A DNA stretch of 64,000 nucleotides from Monocercomonoides exilis (taxonomy: Eukaryota > Preaxostyla > Oxymonadida > Polymastigidae): the NCBI GenBank assembly GCA_001643675.2, contig LSRY02000008.1, positions 879,501-943,500 of the forward strand, given 5' to 3'. Below are positions 10,501-21,791 of this stretch, piece after piece; the stretch's first letter is position 1, and each line of letters opens with the position of its first letter. The translations under genes and the position numbers were made by a program. The notes beneath the pieces are model-generated. The model was not told the origin of the DNA. It saw only the letters and a program-made list of their open reading frames with translations, and ran no database searches.

Positions 10501-12287
10501 TGATTGTTATTTTGTTTGACTATGATTTTCATTGGATGAGAAAGAAGAAGATCGTGCGCAAGATAAGTTTGAATCTGAAAATGCAGAAGAATCTGATTGT
10601 TGAGAAAATAAATGATGAGTTGAAATTAATTGCAAAGACGAAATTGGAAAGTTTGACAGTGGTTGAGTAGAAATTATCGTATCATTCAGTGAAGCTTGAG
10701 AAGAATATTGTGTATTTATTAGGGGCAAGGTGGAATTCGATAAATATTGATCAGATGAAGAAGTCGGCTTCCGCAGACGAGTTGATTCCCATTGATCTTG
10801 AAGAAACCAAGAAAAAGGGCAACTTCTTGTATCGTCGTTTATTCTTTCTCTTTCTTTCAAATTTTCTTCATTTCTTTCAGATTTATTGAAATTGACAGTT
10901 TATCTTTTTTCTTTTTCTTTTTCTTTTTCTTTTTCTTTTTCTTTTTCACTTTCTTTTTCTTCAAAAGTTGAATCATCATCTATTTCTATTTCTTCTCTTT
11001 CTTCTAACTCCAATAATGAATGTTTTTGTTTTTTCTCTTGATCTGAATGCATGGAAAATCGTTTGCAGTATGGGTCGTCTGATTCTGTTGATTCTTCTAA
11101 AAATGATAAATAATGGTAATATGAAAGTGAAAAAATGTTCTTTTCATGCTCAAAAGAACAATGTGTGTGCAAAAACAAAAACAAACCAATTCTTTGGATT
11201 GACTTTGAATATTCAAAAGTTGAATTCTCATTTGAAAGATTAAGTTTTTTTCTTTGTCTTTTTAGACATTGCTCGTTCGCTTTCTTTTTCGCTTCCTTTT
11301 TTTGATAAAATTGAGTGTGAAGTTCGTAAATAATCAACTCGTTTGCTTCGCAATCTGATTTCGTTAAAGGATTGTGTAAAATGTGAAAATTGGTTAAACA
11401 AACTGAAACAATAAAAAAATCTTCAACTGTTTTAATATCCATAGGCCAATTTCTTCTGAACACAGTAAATAAAGTCTTTAATCGTCCAAAAAACTTTTCC
11501 ACAATAACCCTGTGCTTCGATAGATATGGTGTTCCATGTGGTTTTGTAACAATAGCTCCCAGTTCTGCTTTTGCTCCCATATAGGCTGAGTCTGCCATGA
11601 TTTTGGAACCTTTGAGATGTTGAGAGAAGGTTGGATAGTGATTTTTGAATATTTCGTAGTCATGAACGCTTCCTGGGTAAAAATCGCTGATTGTGCTGGC
11701 TAATCCGTTCTTTGGATTGACTCCAATTTCAACTTTAACACAGTAAGAATGATGTTTTCCACTAAAAAATTTCATTCCATCTGCCAATTTTCCACTTGGC
11801 CTGTTAATAGGCACAATTGCGCAACCCATAATTAGACCAACCTCTTGTAACTCTTTAATTCTATCTTTACGAAAAAACAAAAAAAATTCACAACTGTATC
11901 TTTTATGTTTCCAACTATGCTGTGTAACAACTGCGTTACTGAGTTATGTGATTTGTATAATGGATAAGTCAAAAGTTCTGTCATTGATGTTGAGCCCAAA
12001 TGAAGGAAATTGAGTAAAATAAAAAGTTGTTCGTCGATATTTTGAATTGCCTTTTGCTTTCCACGATGTTGAGGTAATTCGTAATCAAGAAAAAGAAGCA
12101 ACATATCAAATTCTGTTCTTGTGAAACCTGTCAAGCGGAAAAATCCGTGAATGGGATCTTCGCTTTTTTGACAAGCTTTTTCTGTTAAGGAATTTTTTTT
12201 CTCTTCTGGAGTTATTGGCGTATGCGTTGGAAGCGTTATTCTTTTTTCTGCTCGCTCAAGAACCTCCAAAAAATTCAATCGTTCCAT
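10501..12287 (-). CDS. HARBI1-type DDE nuclease/transposase with Ser-rich tail
   Basis: The ATG at 12287 begins a helical N-terminal region typical of the family (RLTGFTRTEFDMLLLFLD, then NFLHLGSTSMTELL). The catalytic half has FFSGKHHSYCVKVEIGV, DFYPGSVHDYEIFK, KIMADSAYMGAK and HRVIVEKFFGRLK, matching the GxxHD, DxGY/SAY and E-x-FFGRLK blocks of DDE_Tnp_4 nucleases. The first catalytic Asp block is replaced by GCAIVPINRP, so activity is uncertain. The frame breaks once at a T6 run near 11880 (one T short). After (KE)n at 10903-10960 the standard reading would stop at TAA 10900-10902, yet the same frame continues for about 130 residues (RINDDTRSCPFSWFLQDQ, then a Ser/Gln-rich tail). This supports TAA = Gln. 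The true C-terminus is unclear because no TGA follows for several hundred bases. Confidence 0.75.
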
Positions 12288-12476
12288 GACAAATATTTAT
12301 TTGCAAAATTTCAATTGATCTTTCACCATTTTTTGTTCAATCAACTTTATGATCAATAAACCAGTATTTGAAGTTTTGAAATTGATTGAGTCATTATGAA
12401 AAAGAATTTGTTTTATCGTATTTTTATCAAACTTATTTCAATTTTGTTCCACTTTTTCAAATTGAAAAAATATATT

Positions 12477-12488
12477 TAAAATAGGTCT
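12477..12488 (-). repeat. right TIR of Harbinger-like element
   Basis: TAAAATAGGTCT, the exact inverse of 9847-9858; an AAT triplet lies just outside. Confidence 0.6.
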
Positions 12489-12494
12489 AATAAC

Positions 12495-13240
12495 AAACAT
12501 GTAAAACTTGCAATTTCTATTGATTCAATAATCCTTTTATTCAAAATCAAAATTTTTTTTCGACATTGAATCGTCATAGAAATAATTTCTGTTTTGAAAA
12601 TAAGTTAAAAGAAATTGAATCACACGAGAGATTGATCTATTCTACCGACTGACCTTTCGACAGACTGATCTTTGTCATTAGACTGATCTCGACAAAGATC
12701 TGTCGATAACCCATTTTTATAGCGTTTTTGGTTATTTTTCAGAAAATTATTTTTTATCAAAAAAAGTTGTTAATTATCAAATGAAATATGAAAATTATTT
12801 TTTTCTTCAAAAAAATCAATAGAAAAAGAGATATATTGAAATATCTTTAAAAATTACAAATAAAAAAGTTTAGAATCTGTCTTGTCGGTCGACTTGTCGA
12901 GGTGCTTTGTGACAAGTCGGCTTGTCTCAAAGGCCTACTCAAAACATCACATATAACGAAAACAAACAATTAACAAACGAAATATGCAAGAATTAAAAAT
13001 TGCAGTAAAATGTGCATATTCCGGTTCTTCTATTAATTTTGAATATTAAGTTCAACACAATTGAATGATAAATTGTGTAATCATATTATTTCAACAAACC
13101 AAAAAAAAAAAAAAAACTGACAAAAATACTCTGAATTTTTCTTCCAGCTGTGATTAGCAATTAATTCTTATTTGTTTGATGATTTTTTTAAAATGAAAAA
13201 TTGCTTTTGTGAAGTGATGTCTCTTTGAAAGAATAAATAT
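12495..13240. other. intergenic DNA with a cluster of short palindromes
   Basis: AT-rich DNA holding a local island at about 12640-12940 of inverted decamers (GATCTTTGTC/GACAAAGATC; GACTTGTC/GACAAGTC). No gene seen. Confidence 0.4.
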
Positions 13241-13244
13241 TTTT

Positions 13245-13419
13245 CGTAAAAAAAATTCAAAAATGATTTCATGTTTTTCATCTTCTTATTGAGTCTGTTA
13301 ATTCATGATTCATGTTAATAACAATCAAATCAATGAAATCACTGTTCAAGAATGTTATCTTTCATTGAGGTTGTTGAAGATTTTCATTTGTTGATTATTA
13401 TTGGTGTTCATCACAACAA
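13245..13419 (+). repeat. outer part of inverted-repeat arm A
   Basis: Inverted match to about 31161-31340, e.g. TCTTCTTATTGAGTCTGTTA and TATCTTTCATTGAGGTTG. Divergence here is clearly higher than in the inner arms. A transposon (13422-18636) separates it from the rest of arm A. Confidence 0.75.
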
Positions 13420-13449
13420 TAGATGAATTGTGAATAGAATTTTTCTATT

Positions 13450-13560
13450 TGAATAGATTCAACTTATTTAAATGAACTGGGTTTTTCTTAAATGAAGTCA
13501 TGTTATTTTAAATGAGTGAAGTGACACTTGAATAAAGTGCGATACACTCAAATAAAGTTT
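13450..13560. repeat. left subterminal repeat array
   Basis: Several degenerate ~20-bp units related to TTATTTAAATGAACT and ACACTTGAATAAAGT. Confidence 0.45.
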
Positions 13561-13918
13561 TTTTGAAAAAATGGTAAACACTAATTATAAAATTTTTACG
13601 TTTTATATTTCACTTTATCAATAAAATAAATTAAAAAATCCAAAATAATTGTGATTTTTCAATATTCTCAAACATAATTTGAGACGTGTTAAAAGAAGAT
13701 TTTATTTGATAGAAACGACGTGAAATGAAAGAAAAAATGAATTTGTTCTCGTTTTTATATCCTGTTTTTTCTCATTAACAAAATATTTGATCATCACGTA
13801 ATTAAATATCTTAAATAAAAATTTGCTTCAATGAATGTTCATGGAGCGATTTATCACTGATATTTTCCGTAGTACTGAAGCGCGAAGCTGAATACATGGG
13901 TTGATGCAGCTTTCGATA

Positions 13919-15220
13919 TCAACTTTCTATATTTACGGCTTATGAATCAATTATTTCATCAGATTTTTATTCAAAAAGCCACACTTGATTCTTCTTTAAT
14001 AAATCAGTATCTGCTTTCATCCACTGAGCGTCAGAAGAAATCCTTATCGTCACCATCCCAAACTCCTTCGGATCCTTTCTGCTGTTATCATTCACAATAT
14101 CTTTCTAATCTTCGGCTTCATTTTTTTCCTTCTTCCTCAAACAGCCAAAACAACAATGACTACAAGCAGTAATACAACAACCTCAATGCAAACAATCAAC
14201 TACCAATACGATTTCCCTTCTTTTCCTCCTTCAACAATCCTTTCATCCCCATTTGTTTTCGGCTCACTTCTCTTCTTCAGAACAAATGCATCAGTTGCAG
14301 ACAACCGCTTCCCAAACAAAATCATCACAAACACCTCTGTTTCATCCAAAGCCAATGAAATATTCTCTGATGGAACTCTTCCAATCACTTCCGTTTCTGA
14401 AACAAACCCATCTTCTTTAAAATGATATGTCTCAATCAGGTCTGTATCTCCAGCTGATAAAAACAGTCGGAATGACAAATCACATGGCAGAAGAAGCGCT
14501 CCATTGAATTGAATTTCAGTTCCACCTCCATTTTCGCTGGCAGAAGCCCCTTCCAGCTTGGGAATGAAGAAGGGCAATTCCCTTTCTCCTGCCATCCCTT
14601 CCAGGCTGCATCCATCATCCAGAATCCACAACGAAGAATTATCTTTCACCCCATCTCCTACCTTCAAGCACGAAATAGTCAGCGAAGCAGAATCGAAGCA
14701 GATGATATTATTCGGAGTAAACAATATAAAAAAAATGGATTGTGGTGAAAGAATTATCCTTTCTCAATCGTCACATTTCCAGCCAAGATCGACAATTCAC
14801 AAACGAAGAATTAGAAATTGAAGCTCCTTTGTTATAATTGCTGAATTTTTTTGATGGACAAGAGAATTATTCTGCACAAACAAATCTTCTAATCTTTAAG
14901 CTTCATCTTGAAAATGAGAAGTGAAGAAACAAAAGCTTCCAGCAAACAGATTTGTTCACACTCCAGCGAAAGAGCAGAACAGCATCAACAAAGCTATTTT
15001 TCTTTTGGTGTATCAACTACAACCTGAGAATGAGCAGTTATTCAAAAAAATCGATGTATTTAGAGAAATCAGCCATTCTCTCTAAGGAGAATTCGAATGA
15101 ACAGAAATGCAGCTGCACAAAATTACTGACAGCTTCATCTCTCTTCTCATTTTATTGTCAGCTCACATCCTTCTTCTCATCATATCTTCTCCGACAAAAC
15201 TTTTCAAAGTTCTGATCTCC
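13919..15220 (-). CDS. Pmp-like beta-helix surface protein, C-terminal part with TM and tail
   Basis: The segment 14724-14200 reads like the family's conserved C-terminal domain: FNGALLLPCDLSFRLFLSAG, ETYHFKEDGFVSETEVIG, then EVFVMILFGKRLSATDAFVL. Standard reading stops at TAG 14200-14202. As Gln the frame continues into WQLIVCIEVVVLLLVVIVV, a membrane helix exactly where one is expected. It is followed, after a one-base shift at a T run near 14152, by a charged cytoplasmic tail (RKKEKNEAEDQKDIV; NSRKDPKEFGMVTIRISSD) with further TAG/TAA as Gln. TGA at 13919-13921 ends it. Upstream, LNTSIFLNNCSFSGCS near 15040 and SNSSFVNC near 14800 are beta-helix rungs. A T8 run near 14728 also breaks the frame. 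The N-terminal half is missing or unrecognisable. It lies wholly inside the transposon. Confidence 0.65.
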
Positions 15221-15977
15221 AAAAACGGAACCTCATGAATCACACATCATTTTGAGGCCTATGAGAAATTGAAGCAAATTATGCCACAATTTCACATGAT
15301 CTGCCTTGAACATTTTCGCTGATCCGAATTCATCGACTTTTTCCAACAATAAGTTGATTCTTGAAATGGAATTTTGGAACTTCGTTATTACACCTTCTCC
15401 TTTGCAGCACATGAAGATGACCAGGAGCCTGTGAAAATAACCATTTTTTATGGAAAAAAGGACACAAGGGGAAAAAGAATGTGAAAAAACAATATAATTT
15501 CGAATGAGCTTCTGAAAATTTTGAAACAATTGAATAGACCTTAACTCACAAGGAAAACAATCTATGTATTTCACATTTGAGTATTGCTTTATTCGTAAAA
15601 CTGATATACGTTACGAATAATTAGAAAATTCGTTCAACGTGTTTTTAACAATTTTGAGCATTCGATATTCTGGATGCACCTCAATATTAATTTACTAATT
15701 TGTCTTTATTTTCAATTTGTCAGAAATGAATGAGTCTGGTGAGCTAAACTCAATCAACTTTACAAAAGCAATATGTGTTGAACTTTTATTTGACTTTTTG
15801 TTAAACTGATCATGTTTTTTTGGAGATTCTCTCAATATGATATCTTTTCAAGAAGATTTTAACAAATACTAATGATGTATCTCGATTTAAATGTTCTCTG
15901 GGAAAGTTGGAATCATTGTTCAGTGCTGATGTTTCATTTTCCCCATAATTTTGTAAGAATTTTATCTATTTCGAATA

Positions 15978-17994
15978 ATGTCGTTATTGTCTGGCACAAG
16001 CTCAATTGCTTTCTTTGGAATTCCTAGAGATGATGAAGTTTCACACATTGGAAGGTTTTCATTTTGAATTTTTCGTATTGTTGACATTTGTACAAAAATA
16101 TGCAGGGAAAAGAATGTGGAATGTCCATCGTTTGATCAAAACGTTTTTAAATTTAATGCACACTAGAAAAATAAATCCTGTGAAAGTCTTTCCCAAAATG
16201 AAGATAATTCATCTCATCAACAAACTGTTTCATCAACATCAAATGTTCTGAATGTTGCTAATCATACAACACCATTTGTTAACAACGAAACAAGAGAACA
16301 TTTGAATTCAAAAATTCAAAAAACTTCAGATAGTCCTTCTATTAAAGAGTCGCCTTCAAAATATACTCTGAATTCAACAAAAATCAAAGAGAAAAGATAC
16401 AAAAAAATGAAGCAATCTGTTAATCTGCGGAATGAAAAGCCGAAGCGGAAACAGCCGGATTTTGACGAAATGCAGGATAGGAAAACAAAACAATTGGAAA
16501 AAATAGAAAAGATTGATATTAATGAAGATAAAGAGAAAAAAATAGAATCACTAGGATTTATCACTGATCATTATCTTCGTTTCACCTATGATGAGCATTT
16601 ACGTTTACCGAAAACAACAATTGTTGAACTTGTAAATTTGATAAAATCCATTTTGAATAGCGCACCGAAAAAAGGGCCTCCATCAACACTTTCACCACAT
16701 GATAAGCTTATAGTGTATCTTGAGTGGCTGTCCAGCAGGACGACCTTGGAGAGGATTTCCTCTTTAATGGGTATATCTCAATCAATGGCAAGCAATTGTT
16801 TGACTGATATACGTCCCGCATTGCTTTCTGCGTTGAATGAAATTTTTTCCACTCCACCTAGGCCTCCAACAATTCCCAACGAAGAATTTCCTAATGTTGC
16901 TTTGTTAGTCGATGCAACGACAATCAAAGTGCCATATCCCATTTCTACCACATTCACCGAAGGGAAAAAACTGTTTGATGCACATCATTCAGTTTACTGC
17001 ATCAAAAACGAAGTGGCGGTTTCATCTTGGAAACCTCACAAAGCCTTATTCGTTTCTGACGCGATTGAAGGAGGAAAACATGATGTTTTTCTGTTTCGAA
17101 AAGGAATGAAAAGATATGAGGAATATATGAAAAAAACCGATGAAGAAAGAATAAGGAATTATCATGATTTAAGGAATGATAGCTGGGTGATCATGGGAGA
17201 CAAAGGATATCAAGGACATTTCCCAAACATTCGATTGATCACTCCCATCAAAAAATGTTTTATCCAAGAATTGACTTCCGTAAAATTTTCATCAGAAATA
17301 GCCAAGCTTCCTTCTCCTCCTCGTTCTCCTTCTCCTCCTTCCTCTCCTCCTTCCTCTCCTTCTTTTACTTCTCCACAACAACTCCCTTCACTCCCTGCAC
17401 CTCCTCCGCTTCCTCTTATTCCTCAAACTGAATCGTATTCCACTTTCCCTGAATGCTCCCAAGCTTTCACCCAACTTCCTTCTGATTGTTTTCCTGAAAC
17501 AATGAAATCAACATCACAAGCCTTGTCACAACTTTCATTCATTGATTCTTCCATTTCATCATTAACAAAAAGCGCATCATCATCATCAACGACTGAATCC
17601 TCTAGCTCCATATTCGACCAACTCACCGAACAAGAATTGGATTCTCTGAGTATTGATGAATTCAACAAGAGCATTGCAAGATGCCGTATTCCTGTTGAAT
17701 GGTTTTTTCGGCCGGATGAAAAAGCTTTGGCTCAGACTTTCTGATACCTACTCAGGAGGCAGAGAAAACGTTGGAACAGATGCAAAAATAGCAAGTTGGT
17801 TGACTAATTTGGTTATTGACTATCACAGATTGGAAGATGATGATGGTAAATTTTATAAGAAAACAGAAGTGTTTGAGTGTTATTAAGAAAATGAAAGAAA
17901 GAAAATAAGAGATATTAATACACATGCAAACACCGAAAGAAAAGCAATTCGAAAAACTTCATTTATGTAACAATTTTTTATCATTGGCTTTTGA
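15978..17994 (+). CDS. DDE_Tnp_4-type transposase with Pro/Ser-rich insert
   Basis: Exon 1 is 15978-16054 (MSLLSGTSSIAFFGIPRDDE), followed by a 51-nt intron (GTTTTC...GCAG, 16055-16105), then exon 2 from 16106. In-frame TAG at 16164-16166 and TAA at 17884-17886 read as Gln; TGA at 17992-17994 ends the gene. The catalytic core has ALLVDATTIKVPYP (first Asp), FDAHHSVYCIKNEVAVSS, GGKHDVFLFRKG (second motif), IMGDKGYQGHFP (third) and, after a ~130-residue Pro/Ser-rich insert (about 17300-17640), FFGRMKKLWLRLSDTYSGG with the E-region signature displaced by the insert. One extra T in the T6 run near 17702 breaks the frame just before FFGRMKK. All catalytic motifs are present, so apart from this break it looks intact. 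Confidence 0.78.
16055..16105 (+). other. intron in transposase gene
   Basis: GTTTTC donor, ATATGCAG acceptor, 51 nt. The join keeps phase 2 and restores a coding frame on both sides. Confidence 0.6.
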
Positions 17995-18504
17995 AATATT
18001 TCGAAAACAAACGAAAATACAGGAGCACGATTTCCAACTCATATTTTTATGTACGACAATTGCATTTTTGTGTCAAATTGAACAAAGGAATGGAAATTTC
18101 ATTTATTTCTTGATGAGATTCATTTTTCTGTTGTTCTATTTCTATACCTCAAAAGATTAAGATAAAAAACATTCTTGTTTTCTTCGAATGATTTATTTTA
18201 ATTTCAAAGACACAAATGCTTCACTAATTTTATCATATTGCACAAAAGAAAAGAAAAGTCAAGAAAAGAAATAAACAATTTTAATTAATTGTTGAAGAAA
18301 TGAACAAATGATTTTTTATTATTCGCAAAAAGTTATTTGGCATCGAAAAATGAGATCTTGATTTTTATTTACAAAATAAATTATTTGACGAAAATAACAA
18401 AAATAATTTCCAAAACAATATTTTCAATATATAAATAATATTTGAATGATTTTGCAATCAACTAATTTTGTAATTTATTTGTTTATTTTTTCCAAAATTT
18501 CTCG

Positions 18505-18610
18505 AAGCTCAAATGAACTCAGTCTAACTCAAATGAACTCGGTTTATTCAAACAAACTCGATCTATTCGAACAAACATGAGTTCATTTGAATAAACCTAG
18601 TTTATTTGAA
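18505..18610. repeat. right subterminal repeat array
   Basis: Five or six ~20-bp units alternating CTCAAATGAACTCAG, TTATTCAAACAAACTCG and AGTTCATTTGAATAAAC, a mix of orientations. Confidence 0.6.
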
Positions 18611-18770
18611 TAAAAAAAATCTATTCAAAATTCATCTAATGAAAGATTTCTCATTGCACAAAATATTGATTCCATGATAAATCACTGTACCGATAAAAAC
18701 AATTCATTCTATGATGGAAAAAGAAGATAAACTTGTTGTTCACTTGATGAATGTGCTCCATAATAAAATA

Positions 18771-21700
18771 ATGCCGAGGATGATTTGCCTGTTTTTCGCT
18801 TTGCTGGGGGCGCTGAGGGCTGCGGAGCGTGGGCAGGGGCAGGGGCAGCGGAACTACCTGCAACTGCGCGATGGGGAGCTGCCTCGTATGTGTGCGTTTT
18901 GGTTGGCGTCTTGCCGCGAAGTGGCGATGAAATGACTTTTGATGTTTTGTGTGATTTGTGTGATTTTTTTGGGTTGGGTGGGAAGAGTGGTACAACGTGA
19001 CGGTGCAGCAGGACAAGGGGCGGGAGTGCCTGGAGAGGGCGTTTTCGGGGTATGACTGCGGGAAGATGACGCTGCAGGAGAAGCTTCGGCTGACCATCAA
19101 GCTGCTGAACTGCTATGGGGACGAGATGGGTTTGGCTTTTCTGTTTTTTCTATTTCTTGGGGGTTTTTGGGATTTGGGGTGGGAATGATTGGGCGATTGC
19201 TGGCGGGGCTGTGATTTGCAGGGCTGAAGCCGTACCGGTGCGCAGACAGCTGGGACATTTCGGTGTGCATGAAGAAGCTGAACGACGAAGAGAAGTCGTC
19301 GATCCGGGACAAATCGCTGACGATAGGTTTGGGTCATCTTTGTGTTCTGTGCTGTAATTGTTTTGTTTTATTTGACTTTGTGACTTGTGGTTCATTGTGT
19401 GTTGGAGGCAGACAGTGTTTGCTATTCGTTCAAAAACGAGACGGTGATGCAGCGGATAAGCATGCTGGTGGATCGGGTGGTGGCGGGGAGCGAGGAGACG
19501 CTGGAGCAGCTGTACAGCCTTGTGGAGACGTCGCAGTCGGTTTTTGAAGCGACGAAGGAGTCGGTGGAGATGCAGGCGCAGCTTGCTGTGCAGCAGGAAG
19601 GGATGAAGGCGGAGATGAAGGGGATTGAGGAGGAGCACCAGAAGCAGAGGGAGCTGATCCAGAAGGGGTTTGGGGAGATTGGGGATGCGACTGGTTTGGT
19701 TCACAGCTGTATTTGATTGAAGAAAGTGAAATCAATGAAATTTATCTCTCTCTCTCTTTTTTTTGTTTTTTTCAATTTTCATTGTGAAAGAGGGGATTAA
19801 GGAGAAGATAAGTGAGTCGGTGAGGGAGACGAAGGAGCTGGGGGCGGTGCAGAGGGAGGTGTGTGAGGAGCAGAGGAGGTGGGCGGCGGGGATGAAGGAG
19901 CAGCTGTCGGGGGTGGCGGAGTCGGCGGGGGAGGTTGCGGAGTGGATGAAGGCGGCGGCGGCGGGGCAGGCGAAGATGGAGGCGGCGGCAGCAGCGATTG
20001 GGGCAGGGATAGGGGCGGTGGGGCAGATGCAGCGGGAGGCGGAGGAGGCGCTGGGGCGGATAGGGAGGGAGCAGGAGGGGATGAAAGGGGTGCAGGCAGA
20101 GACGCGGGAGGAGCAGAAGAGGATGAGGGCAGAGATGGAGATGGTTTGGGAGAGCTCATCAAATTCATTTTATTATCCTTTTTTATTCCTCTTTTATTTA
20201 TTTTTTGACAGTCGTTTGACAGCATAGCGCACCAGCACAGGAGCCTGCAGAGGCAGATGGAGGAGTCGGTGGAGCACTCGGAGCAGATCTTGGAGCAGCA
20301 GAGGCGGGCGGTGGCAGAGATGGAGGGGGTGATGGCTGTGCAGGGGAAGGCGTTTGAGGAGACGGTGAGGCAGCTGGTGGACATCCGGAGCGACACAACG
20401 GTGTGGGTGGTGAGGGTGGTGAGGATGGTGAGGATGGTGAGGGTGGGAATGCTATTATTTTTCTTCTATTTCTTTTTTTGTGGGAGAGAGAGAAAAAAAA
20501 CATAAAGAGTGAAAATGCTTTGTTTTCTTTGTCATTTTATTTCTCTTTTTCTCTTTTTTCTTTTTTCTTTTTCATTTCTTTTTGTTTTTGTTTTTGTGGG
20601 GGGAATGGAACATGGGAAGATGGTGACGGAGAGGCTGAGGCAGCAGAATGAATATCTTCGGACAGAGTTTTCGTCAGTGCGGGTGTGGATGCAGCGGATT
20701 CTGAGTGGGCAGTCATCGATTTTTGGTTTGAGGCAAAAGGAAAAGAAAAGAAAATTCAAAAATATTTTATTTATTTTATTTTTGTATGTTTTGATGATTT
20801 GTGCATTCGCAGCTGACTTGAGTGGGCTGCACAGCATTGCGTTTTATGTGGCTTGTCTGCTGTTCTTCCAGCTGGTGACGTCGCTTCCGCACACAAAAGA
20901 GGCACGAATATGGATATTTTATTGTTTGCCTGTGAAGAAATGAGAGGAAAGAGAGAGAAAGAGAGAGAAAGAGAGAGGAAGAGACTGCTTTCCATTCATG
21001 TTCATTTTTATTGTATTTTTCTGTTCTTCTTCTTCTCATTCGATTTCGTTCTTCTTCTCTTTTGTGATTCATCTTAAACAATGACGAAATATGGAATGGA
21101 GTGTGGGTGGTGTTTTTTGTGGGGGAGCGAGGGATTTTGTGGGTTGTTGGCAGGAGCGGGGCAGCGGCAGAGGAGATGAGGCGGTTTGCAGGCAGCTGGC
21201 ACATGCTGTTTGTTTGTTTGTGTGTGTGTGCTGTGGGGCATGCGGTGTGGACATACAAAGACTACGAGGCGCTGAACAACACCCTTCTGAAAGAGAACTG
21301 GAAGAAAGCGAGAGAACTGACGAATGCGGTTGGTGATGCTTGGAATATATTTCATCTTCTTCAATAATGTCTTCATCTTCATCTTCATCTTTCTTTTTTC
21401 TTTTTTATTTGTTTTTGTTTGTATTCAGTTCCGATTCTATGCAGATGAAGTGAGCCGGCTGAAGAGGCAGGAAGAGGATGGGCAGCGAAGAGGAAATGGG
21501 CAGTGTGGGGGAAAGAGAAGGAAGAAAGGGGAGAAAGAAGGGAGTGTGTGGATTGGGAGGAGTTTTGATTCATTTGGGTTTCCATCAGCAAAAGAGAAGA
21601 GAACAACATTTGATGAACACACATCATCATCATCATCATCTTCTTCTTCTTCTTCTCCTTCTCCTTCTCCTCCTCTTCCCCCTCATCCCTATCTGCATTT

Positions 21701-21791
21701 TTATCCACTTCGCTCTTCTTCTCACTTCAGCCAATTCGACGAGGATTCATTTGCTTTTGAGAGAAACACGAGGAGAGCTGCTTCTGTTTGA
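18771..21791 (+). CDS. KAR5/GEX1/Brambleberry-family nuclear fusion protein, copy A
   Basis: Ten exons by eye: 18771-18885, 18986-19129, 19222-19326, 19412-19693, 19791-20143, 20212-~20400, ~20620-20725, 20813-20923, 21165-21328, 21429-21791 (about 643 aa, TGA stop). Order: signal peptide (MPRMICLFFALLGALRA); a Cys domain with the family spacing (QQDKGRECLERAF, DCGKMTL, KLLNCYGD, YRCADSWDISVCMKKL, DSVCYSFKNE); a long coiled coil (about residues 120-450); a membrane helix (SIAFYVACLLFFQLVTSLP) then ARIWIFY; a second one (WHMLFVCLCVCAVGHAV) directly followed by WTYKDYEALNN, the characteristic YxDYxxLN motif; and a basic, Ser-rich tail. Known members sit in the nuclear envelope/ER and are needed for nuclear fusion after gamete fusion. 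Six of the nine donors are GTTTGN. The exon 6/7 junction is the least certain. Exons are much more GC-rich than the surroundings. Confidence 0.85.

Larger units (their letters stand above)
9847..12488. mobile_element. Harbinger-like DNA transposon
   Basis: The ends are short inverted repeats: AGACCTATTTTA at 9847-9858 and TAAAATAGGTCT at 12477-12488, flanked by AAT at 9844-9846 and 12489-12491. The interior is filled by one minus-strand HARBI1-type nuclease gene. Three-base target duplications fit PIF/Harbinger, though the usual preference is TWA, and AAT is not that. Confidence 0.7.
13422..18636. mobile_element. 5.2-kb DDE transposon inserted in inverted-repeat arm A
   Basis: The ends match inversely: TAGATGAATTGTGAATAGA from 13420 and TCTATTCAAAATTCATCTA ending at 18638. 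Just inside both ends are degenerate direct and inverted copies of a TTCAAATGAACT/TTTGAATAAAC motif (13450-13560 and 18505-18610), like subterminal transposase-binding arrays. Arm B of the large inverted repeat has the flanks joined (near 31160), i.e. an empty site. TA may be the target duplication (13420-13421 and 18637-18638). Contents are a transposase on the plus strand and a beta-helix surface gene tail on the minus strand. Confidence 0.78.
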
